Positions 51,716 to 62,011 of a stretch of 64,000 bases of DNA are shown here, piece by piece (position 1 is the stretch's first letter; the number at the start of each line of letters is the position of its first letter). Where the stretch lies: positions 1-64,000 of the forward strand of contig NZ_LGDG01000228.1 of the NCBI RefSeq assembly GCF_001279775.1. The letters run 5' to 3'. The DNA comes from Streptomyces sp. MMG1533 (GTDB lineage: Bacteria; Actinomycetota; Actinomycetes; Streptomycetales; Streptomycetaceae). The translations under genes and the position numbers were made by a program. The notes below the pieces were generated by a model. That model ran no database searches. It saw only the letters and a list, made by a program, of their open reading frames with translations, and had not been told where the DNA came from.

Positions 51716-52789
51716 TCACGGCTCCGTCGTCTCCGACTCCAGCTTGGCCCGGGTCTCGTGGTCGTACACCCCGAGGTCGTCGGTGCCCACACCCCGGGAC
51801 CACTGGTAGTTGCGCAGCGCGTCCTCGACCTGGGCGGTGAAGTTCCCGTCGATCGCGTCGTTGTAGAGGTACAGCTGGTGCAGGCGCTGCTGGAGCTCGG
51901 TGACCTCGGGGCCCTCGTCACCGAGGCGCAGGACGGGGCTGCCGTCGCGTCCCGCGCCGGACTCGTCCCCGGAGCCCGCGTCGGAGCTCGTCGGGGACTG
52001 CGTCGGCTGGGCCGACCGGGACGGGCTCGGTGAGGCATCGGCCGCGGATGCCGAAGGCGACGAGGTGGGCGACGGGCTCGCGCTGGCGGACGCGGACGGG
52101 GAGGCGGACGTCGGCGCCGCGGACGTGGTCCGCGTGGACGGGGACACGGACGCCGCGCTCGGCGAGGTGTCCGGCACGGCCGCCCGTACGTCCTGCGGCG
52201 GTGCGCCGTCCCGCGACGGTGTCTCGTACGAGAACAGCCCGCTCGCGATCCCGGCCGCCGCCACGACCGAGACGACGGCTCCGCCGGCGCCGAGCAGGAC
52301 GGTGCCGCGGCGACGGCGGCTCGGCTTCTCCTCACCGTCGGCGTCGGCCTCGGCGGGACCCGGGCCGCCGGCCGCATCGAACAGGTGCAGGTCGGTGGGG
52401 CTCGGGGTGGTCTCGGGGGCTGCCAGAGGAGTCGGGAGCACGGAGGTCGCGTCGACGGCGGGGAGCGAGACGGTGGCGTCCTCGGCGGCGGCACCGGGGC
52501 CGTCGGCGGCCTCGTCCGGCGTGACCGGACGCAGCGCCATGGTGGCCTCGACGTCGGGCACGTCGGGCACGTCGGGTGTCTGGGCTGCGTCGGCTGCGCC
52601 CGCCGCCCCGTCCAGTTCGACGTACGGCCGTATGCGCAGCGGATCGAAGTCCTCCGCCGCGGCCGCCTCCGCCGTGCGGGCGTCGCGCAGGGCGTCGGAG
52701 GCCCGTTGGGTGCAGGCGCAGGACGGGGTGTTGTCGGCGCCCCTCGGGGCACCGCATTCCGGGCACAGGTGCCCCTTCGACTCCTCCAC
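51716..52789 (-). CDS. Zinc-ribbon, single-pass, peptidoglycan-binding domain protein
   Basis: This 357-residue protein has three parts. The N-terminal zinc ribbon is HLCPECGAPRGADNTPSCACTQ. A long acidic Pro/Ala region leads to a transmembrane helix (RRRRGTVLLGAGGAVVSVVAAAGIASGLF, about residue 160-185). Outside the cell there is a Ser/Pro/Ala-rich linker and a C-terminal PG_binding_1 domain (VLRLGDEGPEVTELQQRLHQLYLYNDAIDGNFTAQVEDALRNYQWSRGV). It could link a cytoplasmic metal-binding element to the cell wall. It is divergent from the MFS exporter gene. Confidence 0.86.
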   Translation of the reverse strand: MEESKGHLCPECGAPRGADNTPSCACTQRASDALRDARTAEAAAAEDFDPLRIRPYVELDGAAGAADAAQTPDVPDVPDVEATMALRPVTPDEAADGPGAAAEDATVSLPAVDATSVLPTPLAAPETTPSPTDLHLFDAAGGPGPAEADADGEEKPSRRRRGTVLLGAGGAVVSVVAAAGIASGLFSYETPSRDGAPPQDVRAAVPDTSPSAASVSPSTRTTSAAPTSASPSASASASPSPTSSPSASAADASPSPSRSAQPTQSPTSSDAGSGDESGAGRDGSPVLRLGDEGPEVTELQQRLHQLYLYNDAIDGNFTAQVEDALRNYQWSRGVGTDDLGVYDHETRAKLESETTEP

Positions 52790-52860
52790 GCGTTCGTCCC
52801 TCCCCTCGCATCTCCCCCTCGCGAACTCCAGAGATTATCCAGACCTCCTCCACACCATGA

Positions 52861-55498
<2,638 letters not shown>

Positions 55499-55940
55499 GG
55501 CCCCCATTCTCGGGAACGTGCCCATGCCGCCCGCAACCGGATATGGGTGACCTCCGGCGAGTCCGGCACCTGCGTCTTCCGCCACTCGATGTGCTCGTCG
55601 CCGAGCCCGTCGAAGAGCCGTCGGCCGCCGCAGGCGAGCACGGGTACGACGTGCAGCAGCAGCTCGTCCAGCCGTCCGGCCCGGATGAACTGCTGCACCA
55701 GGTCCGCGCCGCCGGCCGGCGAGACGTCCTTGTCCCCGGCCGCCTTCCGGGCGAGGGCGAGGGCGTGCTCGGGGCCCTCGGTGACGAAGTGGAAGGTGGT
55801 GTCGCCCTGCTTCACCAGGGGCTCGCGGGGCTGGTGGGTGACGACGTGGACCGGCATGCGGAAGGGCGGATCGTCGCCCCAGGGGAGCTCCCCGGTGATG
55901 TACATGCCGTGCCCCGTGACCACGGCGCCCGGCCGCTCGG

Positions 55941-55979
55941 CCCTCCCCCACGCTCGGCTGCGCTCGCGCGGGGGCCCCA
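55941..55979. repeat. Small palindromic repeat inside the DHFR pseudogene
   Basis: CCCTCCCCCA, a CTCGGCTGCGCTCG core and CGGGGGCCCC form the typical imperfect palindrome dispersed in Streptomyces genomes. It lies within the coding frame of the broken gene and adds about 11 codons relative to the expected family sequence. Confidence 0.65.
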
Positions 55980-56004
55980 TCGCGATCAGCTCGTCGTCGG
56001 GGCC

Positions 56005-56028
56005 GGTCTCCCCAGAGCTGGGGGAGGA
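56005..56028. repeat. Second palindromic element inside the DHFR pseudogene
   Basis: CTCCCC, an AGAGCT centre and GGGGGAG form a short palindrome. The reading frame of the gene changes in this stretch, so this element marks the break point. Confidence 0.6.
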
Positions 56029-56102
56029 TGCTCGCGCCCCGAGTCGGGACCGGCGATGTACCCGTCGAGCGACATGGCCGGCCGCGCGATGACCTCGGTC
56101 AT

Positions 56103-56485
56103 GACGATCTCCTCGCCTGCGTCGGTTCGTTCGGTGACTCCTGCGCCCCTGCGTCGATCGGGCCGTCGCCGAATCGACACGCCGCTCCCATGAATTCCGG
56201 AGACGGGTCGTCATGAACCGAACCGACCGGCTGTACGCCCTGGTGGCGGAACTGCGTGCCGCGGCTCCCCGGCCCCGCAGCGCCCGCACGCTCGCCGCAG
56301 CGCCCCGTTTGAGGTGGTGGACGGGAGCATCGCCCCGGCGCGGTCGCCGACCGGGTGGCGCCGCGTCGCGCCCTGATCGCGCCCTGTCGGCGCCCCGCCG
56401 CCGTTTGAGGAGCACCTTCGGGGCTACCCGGTCGGGGAACCGGCCCGTACGGAGAGCCGGTTGGGTCGATACCCGGAAGGCACTC
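56103..56485. other. Region with a degraded regulator start and the next promoter
   Basis: These roughly 380 bases hold the remnant start of a YafY-type regulator (from 56213) and then non-coding DNA. Two GTTTGAGG-containing stretches (56307-56314 and 56402-56409) precede GGG-rich blocks, a weak resemblance to SigB/SigH-type stress promoters (GNNT-N14-16-GGGTAY). I see no other gene. Confidence 0.45.
56213..56296 (+). pseudogene. N-terminal remnant of a YafY/DeoR-type WYL regulator
   Basis: The first 28 codons (NRTDRLYALVAELRAAAPRPRSARTLA) match the start of the helix-turn-helix of YafY-like WYL regulators. The reading frame continues without any recognisable helix-turn-helix completion or WYL domain, and becomes the leader of the next gene. 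Such regulators are often divergent from DHFR-family genes, and here the neighbouring DHFR gene is also broken, so the pair has decayed together. Confidence 0.65.
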
Positions 56486-57172
56486 ATGTCCACAGGCGTG
56501 ATCATCGCTCTGATCGTGATCGTGGCGGCCGTGATCGTCGTCGCGGCCGTCCTGACCCTGCGGGCCCGGCGCGGGCCCGGTGGGCAGAACCTGAAGCGGC
56601 GCTTCGGGCCCGAGTACGACCGGGCCGTGGCCCGGCACGACGGGGACGCCAAGGCCGCCGAGCACGAGCTCGCCGAGCGCGTGGAGCGGCACGGATCGCT
56701 GCGCGAGCGGCCGCTGGAACCCGCGCAGCGCGAGCAGTACGAGGCTCGCTGGACGGCCGCGCAGGAGCGGTTCGTCGACTCGCCGCAGGAGGCCGTGGCC
56801 GAGGCGGACCGGCTGCTCGCCGAGCTGGCCGCCGTCCGGGGCTTCCCGGACGGCGCGCAGTACGAGGAGCAGCTCGACGCGCTGTCCGTGCACCACGCGC
56901 ACCACGTGCACGGCTACCGGCGCGTGCACCGCGTCGTCGGCGCGGCCGGAAGCGGGGCGCAGAACGGCGACGGCCGGTCCGGCACCGAGGAGATGCGCGA
57001 GGCCATGGTCGAGGCGCGGGCCCTGTTCGAGGACCTGGTACGCCCGGCCCGGCACCGGGAGGAGTCCCGGAAGTCCGTCGAAAGGTCCGACGGCGGTACG
57101 GCGCAGGGCCGCAGTGACGGCCGTGCCCACCAGCCGTGGGGATTCACCAGGCGTCATGCGAAGGGGAGTTGA
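56486..57172 (+). CDS. Single-pass membrane protein with FVDxPxxAVxEAD motif
   Basis: This 228-residue protein has one N-terminal membrane helix (TGVIIALIVIVAAVIVVAAVLTL) and a basic stop-transfer (RARRG). The cytoplasmic region contains LKRRFGPEYDRAVARHDGDAKAAEHELAERVERHGSLRERPLEPAQREQYEARWTAAQERFVDSPQEAVAEADRLLAELAAVRGFP. The last part is a helical motif repeated in the next gene product. ATG 56486 follows GGAAGG at spacing five. I do not know its function. Confidence 0.76.
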   Translation: MSTGVIIALIVIVAAVIVVAAVLTLRARRGPGGQNLKRRFGPEYDRAVARHDGDAKAAEHELAERVERHGSLRERPLEPAQREQYEARWTAAQERFVDSPQEAVAEADRLLAELAAVRGFPDGAQYEEQLDALSVHHAHHVHGYRRVHRVVGAAGSGAQNGDGRSGTEEMREAMVEARALFEDLVRPARHREESRKSVERSDGGTAQGRSDGRAHQPWGFTRRHAKGS

Positions 57173-57177
57173 AAGAC

Positions 57178-57879
57178 ATGACGGATGCGACGAGCGGGCC
57201 GGGCGCCGAGGGCGCCCCGCGCGACGGAAAGCCCAGGGGGCGGGCGACGGTACCGGCAGCGACTCCGGGCCGGGACCCGGTGACCGGCGAGAAGGTGCCG
57301 GGCAACGTGCCGACGACCGGTGCGGAGAACGGGCGGGGCCGTGAGACGGAACCGGGCGGCGGCGCAGCTCCCGGGGCTCCCGGAGCTGCCCGCGGGCTCG
57401 GTGGCGAGAGGGCCACGGGCCGCGACAGCGCCCCGGGCTCGGCGGGCACCCCGGGCGCCCCGGCCCCGGCGGGCACCCCCGCCGGCCACGGCCCCTCCGG
57501 CACCTCCTCCGACTCGGCACCACTGGTCACCGGATCCGAGCAGAGCCGCGGTGGCCACGGCTCCGAGCAGGGCGAGGGCGGCCACGGTTCCCTCCTCCCG
57601 CACGACGAGTCCGACAAGCTCTCGCAGCGTCTGCACCACGCGGTCGCGGGGTTCGTGGACGGTCCGAAGACGGCCGTCGAGGAGGCCGACCACGTACTGG
57701 AGGAAGCCGCCGCACGCTTCACCGACGCGGTGACGCAGCGGCGCCGTACCCTGCGCAACTCCTGGCAGGCCAAGGACGGCGGCACCGAGGGCAAGTCCAC
57801 GACGTCCACCGACACCGAGCAGCTCCGGCTGGCGCTGCGGGACTACCGCGAACTGGCGGAACGCCTGCTGCGCATCTGA
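57178..57879 (+). CDS. Low-complexity protein with the same C-terminal helical motif
   Basis: The first 145 of these 233 residues are Gly/Pro/Ala/Thr-rich and disordered (GRGRETEPGGGAAPGAPGAARGLG and similar). The C-terminal 80 residues are helical: LSQRLHHAVAGFVDGPKTAVEEADHVLEEAAARFTDAVTQRRRTLRNSWQ and TDTEQLRLALRDYRELAERLLRI. This shares the pattern FVDxPxxAVxEADxxL with the previous protein. The two genes are five bases apart and co-directional, so the products may interact. GGGGAG nine bases before ATG 57178 is the ribosome site. Confidence 0.74.
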   Translation: MTDATSGPGAEGAPRDGKPRGRATVPAATPGRDPVTGEKVPGNVPTTGAENGRGRETEPGGGAAPGAPGAARGLGGERATGRDSAPGSAGTPGAPAPAGTPAGHGPSGTSSDSAPLVTGSEQSRGGHGSEQGEGGHGSLLPHDESDKLSQRLHHAVAGFVDGPKTAVEEADHVLEEAAARFTDAVTQRRRTLRNSWQAKDGGTEGKSTTSTDTEQLRLALRDYRELAERLLRI

Positions 57880-57910
57880 GGCCGCCGGACCGTCCGAAGA
57901 CCAAGACCAG

Positions 57911-57964
57911 CGACCAGCAGGGACCCTCAGGGACCTTCGACCAGCAGGGACCCTCAGGGACCTT
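57911..57964. repeat. Two perfect 27-base tandem repeats
   Basis: Two identical 27-base units (57911-57937 and 57938-57964), each beginning CGACCAGCAGGGACC, lie between the low-complexity protein gene and the DUF1992 gene. The second copy touches the DUF1992 stop codon. Confidence 0.88.
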
Positions 57965-58374
57965 CAGGCCTGAGCCGCCCGGCGCTCCCGCCACTGCCGT
58001 ACGACGTCCTCGACGTCGTACGGCTTCATACCCAGCGGGGGGCCGGGCGGCGGCTTGAACATCATCTCGCGGATCTTGACGTTGACGTCGGTGATGATCT
58101 TCCGGACGATCCGCTCCGAGGGCGCCGCGTACGCGGCCGCGAGCGCGTCCTCGGCCTCCTTGCGCAGCGCGAGTGTTGGCGGCAGGACGGCGAGGCCCTC
58201 GCGGGCCATCTTCTGTTTGATCCACCACAGTTCGTCGTACGACGTGTCGGTGCCCTCCGGCAACGGCTTGCCCGCGCCCGGGAGTTGGGCGAACTCGCCG
58301 CGGCGCTCGGCATCGCGGATCTGCTTGTCGACCCAGGACTCGAACGGAACTCCGGGTGGTTTTCGCTCGGTCAT
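57964..58374 (-). CDS. DUF1992 (DnaJ-C28-type) protein
   Basis: This 136-residue protein starts TERKPPGVPFESWVDKQIRDAERRGEFAQLPGAGKPLP and continues DELWWIKQKMAREGLAVLPPTLALRKEAEDALAA, the DUF1992 signature also seen in bacterial and eukaryotic DNAJC28-like proteins. No J domain is present. The function is unknown, and length is typical. It is convergent with the low-complexity protein gene and ends in a tandem repeat. Confidence 0.88.
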   Translation of the reverse strand: MTERKPPGVPFESWVDKQIRDAERRGEFAQLPGAGKPLPEGTDTSYDELWWIKQKMAREGLAVLPPTLALRKEAEDALAAAYAAPSERIVRKIITDVNVKIREMMFKPPPGPPLGMKPYDVEDVVRQWRERRAAQA

Positions 58375-58454
58375 GAGTCCATTGTGCCGGACGGGTAGGG
58401 GCCGGGCGATTTATCATGCGGCGGCTGCGTAAGGACACTTCAGGAGGAGCGCAC

Positions 58455-58847
58455 GTGCTCGAACTCACCATGGCCGCCGTCTCCGCGACGGAGGAGGGTG
58501 CCACGGCCGGCATGCTCATGGCCGACTCGCCCAGCGAGCCGGGCGCCGTGCTGCGGGTGGGCCGGGACAAGACGGTGTGCCGCCTGGCGACGCCCGACGA
58601 CTGGCTGTTCGTCTCCCGGGTCCACCTGGAGTTCCTCTGCGGCCCCGACGGCACCTGGCACCTGACCTGGCTGCAGGGCTCCCAGCCCGACCCGTCCTCC
58701 GAGGTCCGCCTCACGGTCGGCGAGTACGTGCAGCCGCTCTCCTACGGCGGGACCGTGCCGCTGCCCAGGGGCGGCAGCGGCGAGATCGTCGTCCAGGACC
58801 GCACAGCCCCGCGCAGCGTCAACGTCGGCTTCTACCACGAGGTGTGA
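58455..58847 (+). CDS. Small FHA-domain protein
   Basis: This protein of 130 residues is almost entirely an FHA domain: VLRVGRDKTVCRLATPDDWLFVSRVHLEFLCGPDGTWHLTWLQGSQPDPSSEVRL. The GR and SxxH residues that contact phosphothreonine are present. It probably binds a phosphorylated partner of a Ser/Thr kinase encoded elsewhere. GTG 58455 is set by AGGAGGAG five bases upstream. It is convergent with the O-methyltransferase gene. Confidence 0.84.
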   Translation: MLELTMAAVSATEEGATAGMLMADSPSEPGAVLRVGRDKTVCRLATPDDWLFVSRVHLEFLCGPDGTWHLTWLQGSQPDPSSEVRLTVGEYVQPLSYGGTVPLPRGGSGEIVVQDRTAPRSVNVGFYHEV

Positions 58848-58857
58848 GAAGCAGGGG

Positions 58858-59529
58858 TTACGCGAGGACCCGCGCCAGCGCGAAGCCGTCGTAGCCCTTG
58901 CTGCCCACCGTCTGGATCGCCGTACCGTTCAACCTCGGGTGCCTGCCGATCAGTTCGATGGCGGTCCGGGTGCCCTGGACGTCGGGTGCGGTGCTGTCGG
59001 CGTCGGCGACCCGGCCGTCCCGCACCACGTTGTCGACGACGATCAGGCTGCCCGCGCGGGTGAGCTTGAGCGCCCACTCCACGTAGTGCGGGTTGTTGCC
59101 CTTGTCGGCGTCGATGAAGACCAGGTCGAAGGGGGCCGGGTTCTCGTCGGCCAGCTGGGGCAGCGACTCCAGCGCCGGTCCCACCCGCACCTCGACCAGC
59201 TTGTCGAGGCCGGCGCGGGCGATGTTGCGGGTGGCGACCTCGGCGTGCCGGGGGCTGTACTCCAGGGAGATCAGGCGGCCGTCGGCGGGCAGCGCGCGGC
59301 CCAGCCAGATGGTGCTGTAGCCGCCGAGGGTGCCGATCTCCAGGACGTTGCGGGCGCCCTGGATCTCGGCGAGGAGCTGGAGGAGCTTGCCCTGGGGCGC
59401 CGTGACGTTGACCCGCGGCAGCTCGGCCGCATCGCTGTCGCGCAGGGCCGCCTCCAGGGCCTCGTCGTCCCGCGCGAGGTGGGTGGTGAAGTAGTCGTCG
59501 ACATCGTCCCAGCGCTGCGACTCGCTCAT
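58858..59529 (-). CDS. Class I O-methyltransferase (Methyltransf_3 type)
   Basis: This 223-residue enzyme has SAM-binding motif I NVLEIGTLGGYSTIWLG, LISLEYSPRHAEVATRNI, FDLVFIDADKGNNPHYVEWAL (acidic Asp for metal and SAM) and VVDNVVRDGRVAD, the catechol/caffeoyl-CoA O-methyltransferase pattern. It methylates a small hydroxylated aromatic or similar acceptor. A palindrome (59551-59571) lies just upstream of its start and is a likely operator. Confidence 0.9.
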   Translation of the reverse strand: MSESQRWDDVDDYFTTHLARDDEALEAALRDSDAAELPRVNVTAPQGKLLQLLAEIQGARNVLEIGTLGGYSTIWLGRALPADGRLISLEYSPRHAEVATRNIARAGLDKLVEVRVGPALESLPQLADENPAPFDLVFIDADKGNNPHYVEWALKLTRAGSLIVVDNVVRDGRVADADSTAPDVQGTRTAIELIGRHPRLNGTAIQTVGSKGYDGFALARVLA

Positions 59530-59926
59530 GCACCTGTGCCTTTCGTATGTCTAGTTAGATCTGCTAACTAGCTGCGCTAACGAACATAGTCGCGTGCCGG
59601 TCTGCTGTCAGGGACTTCCCACGGTCAGGTTTCAGCCGAACGGCCCAGGCGGGGGCTGCTCCACCGAGGGCGCCGAGCCCGGCAGCGGCAGCCCGGCCGG
59701 CTCCGCCGTGAACCATGCCGCCACGCCGCGTGATCCTTCTCGCGTCCCGCGGAGGCAGGCGAGCCCTCCGCGCACTATCGTCATCCGGACAAAAGGAGAA
59801 CGGACGTCAGGTGAAGCGCGGGTTGCCTGCGTCTCTCTCCGGGGGCGGTGCGAGCCTCATTAGGGTTCGACAGGCGATCCGGCGTGCGGGATGCGTGGGA
59901 CGAACGGGGCGGGAGGCCGACTCGGC
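59530..59926. other. Divergent intergenic region, mostly featureless
   Basis: Beyond the palindrome at 59551-59571, nothing convincing is visible in these roughly 400 bases. The last part contains the ribosome site GGGAGG (59911-59916) of the GT87-PAP2 gene. Confidence 0.5.
59551..59571. promoter_or_regulatory. Palindromic operator candidate upstream of the O-methyltransferase
   Basis: CTAGTTAG-ATCTG-CTAACTAG is a perfect eight-base inverted repeat with a five-base centre, 22 bases before the start codon. A further CTAAC lies 12 bases away, giving a direct repeat. A TetR- or MarR-type regulator could bind here; none is encoded adjacent. Confidence 0.55.
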
Positions 59927-62011
59927 GTGGCAAATGCGGAGCACAGCGGGCGACCGGCGGAAGCTTTGGGAGCGACGGCCGTCGGCACCGCCACGGCTGC
60001 CCGGGCCCGCCTGCGCGCGGCCCGGCTCGGCCTGTGGCTCGTCGCCGCGGTCCTCGCCGTACGACAGGTGGCCGTCGTCCTCGGTACGCCCAAGGGGGAG
60101 CGGCTGACGGATCTGGAGACCTGGGTCGGTCCGAACGGCGTCCTGCATGTGAAGGGCTCGCTGTACGACTCGACGCGCTTCACCGGCACCCCCTTCGGCG
60201 GCCTCGTCATGAAGCCGCTGACCAGAGCCGCCGAGCAGGCCCTCGGCTGGGGCTGGACCTTCGGCACGCTGCTGCTGGTCGTCGCGCTCGGCCTGGTCGC
60301 CGCCCGCGCCCTGCCCCAGCCCGTCAGCCGCCGCACCTCGCTGCTCGCCGCGCCGGTCACGATCAGCCTGCTCATGCTGTCGCTGCCGGTGCGCAACACG
60401 CTCTGGCTCGGCCAGACCAGCATCATCCCGGTCCTGCTGGTGCTGCTGGGCTGCTTCGCCGTCCGCGGCCAACGCGCCAGCGGGGTCCTCATCGGCTTCG
60501 CCGCGGCACTACAGCCCACGGTCTTGCTGTTCGCCCCGCTGCTGTGGTTCACCGGCCGCCGCAAGGCCGCCCTGTCCACCGGCATCACGTTCGCCGGATG
60601 CACGGCGCTCGCCTGGGCGGCGATGCCGCACGACTCGTACACCTACTGGGTGCACCACATGGCCGGCGTCGGCCTCGGCGGCCCGGCCGACGACCTCGCC
60701 AACCAGTCCCTGCACGGCTTCCTGCTCCGCCTGGGTCTGTCCGGCCCCCTGGAGATCACCCTCTTCCTGCTGCTGGGCGTCGCGGTCGCCGCCCTCGGCC
60801 TGCGCCGGGCCGTGCACCACGCCCGGGACGGACAGCTCCTGCTCGCCGTCGCGATCACCGGCTGCGCCGCCGTCGCCGTCTCGCCGACCACCTGGCAGCA
60901 CCAGCTGCTGTGGGTGCTGCTCGCGGTCGTCGGCCGGGTCGGCAAGCGCGCCTCCGACCGGTACGTGTGGCCCGTCGCCGTCGTCCTGGTGATGACGCTG
61001 CCCGCGAAGATGATGCTGCCGAACATGCCTGCGCTGTACGTCCTGCGCGACAACGTGGTGCTGCTCGCGGCCGTCGCGGCGGCCACCGTCATCCCGTTCC
61101 TGTCGCGCACCTCGCCGTACTACCGGTCGCCGATCCCGACGGACTACGCCGAACCCGTCCCGGCACGCTTCGCACACGTCCCGCTCCTGCCCTTCCTGCG
61201 CCGGGTCCTCACCCGCCCGAACCTCCTGCTGGAGCTGCTGCTCATCCGCGTCACGTACGCCGCCTACCAGCAGGTCAGACTCGCGGCGACCGGCGGCTCC
61301 AACTCGGCCGGCCGGGCGCGGGCGGAGGTGCACGGCCATCAGATCCACGACATGGAGCGCTGGCTCCACATCGACATCGAGCACTGGGCCAACCACGCCG
61401 TCGTCAAGGTCGACTGGATCCGGAACTTCTTCGACTTCTATTACGAGTCCTTCCACTTCGTCGTCCCGCTGAGCGTCCTCGCCGTCCTGTACTGGCGCCG
61501 CCCCGTCGACTACCGCTGGGCCCGCTCCTCCCTCGGCTTCGCCACCCTGCTCGCCCTCGTCGGCTTCTGGCTCTACCCGCTCGCGCCGCCGCGCCTGATG
61601 CCCGAGCTCGGCATCATCGACACCGTCCACGGCGTCCAGGACTTCTCCAAGCCGGACTACGGCACCCTGACCGCCCTCACCAACCAGTACGCGGCGATGC
61701 CGTCCCTCCACTTCGGCTGGTCCCTGTGGTGCGGGCTCGTCATCGCGATCATCGCGCCGAGATGGTGGATGAAGGCCCTGGGCCTGCTGCACCCGCTGTT
61801 CACGGTCACGGCGATCGTGGTGACCGGCAACCACTGGGTGCTGGACGCGGCGGGCGGTGCGGTGGTCGTGGTGGCGGGGTTCGGGCTGGCCTATCTGTTC
61901 CAGGGGCCGCGGGCACGCAGCACGACCGCGACGGCGGTCGGTGCGGAGCGGGAGCTCGTGCCCTCCGGTGGCGTCAGCCGCCCCGGATCAGGGTCCCCAC
62001 CTCATGCTTGA
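59927..62011 (+). CDS. Bifunctional GT87 glycosyltransferase / PAP2 phosphatase membrane protein
   Basis: This protein of about 694 residues is an integral membrane fusion. Residues about 1-400 contain many helices with the GT87 (DUF2029) pattern used by polyprenyl-phosphate-mannose-dependent glycosyltransferases (VLHVKGSLYDSTRFTGTPFGGLVMKPLT, TWQHQLLWVLLAVVGRVG). Residues about 430-690 form a PAP2/inositol-phosphoceramide-synthase-like domain with YPLAPPRLMPELGIIDTV, AAMPSLHFGWSLWCG and TGNHWVLDAAGG, which carry the phosphatase His residues. GTG 59927, ten bases after GGGAGG, was chosen over ATG 59891. It may process lipid-linked sugars. It ends 38 bases inside the convergent hydrolase gene. 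Confidence 0.87.
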   Translation: MANAEHSGRPAEALGATAVGTATAARARLRAARLGLWLVAAVLAVRQVAVVLGTPKGERLTDLETWVGPNGVLHVKGSLYDSTRFTGTPFGGLVMKPLTRAAEQALGWGWTFGTLLLVVALGLVAARALPQPVSRRTSLLAAPVTISLLMLSLPVRNTLWLGQTSIIPVLLVLLGCFAVRGQRASGVLIGFAAALQPTVLLFAPLLWFTGRRKAALSTGITFAGCTALAWAAMPHDSYTYWVHHMAGVGLGGPADDLANQSLHGFLLRLGLSGPLEITLFLLLGVAVAALGLRRAVHHARDGQLLLAVAITGCAAVAVSPTTWQHQLLWVLLAVVGRVGKRASDRYVWPVAVVLVMTLPAKMMLPNMPALYVLRDNVVLLAAVAAATVIPFLSRTSPYYRSPIPTDYAEPVPARFAHVPLLPFLRRVLTRPNLLLELLLIRVTYAAYQQVRLAATGGSNSAGRARAEVHGHQIHDMERWLHIDIEHWANHAVVKVDWIRNFFDFYYESFHFVVPLSVLAVLYWRRPVDYRWARSSLGFATLLALVGFWLYPLAPPRLMPELGIIDTVHGVQDFSKPDYGTLTALTNQYAAMPSLHFGWSLWCGLVIAIIAPRWWMKALGLLHPLFTVTAIVVTGNHWVLDAAGGAVVVVAGFGLAYLFQGPRARSTTATAVGAERELVPSGGVSRPGSGSPPHA

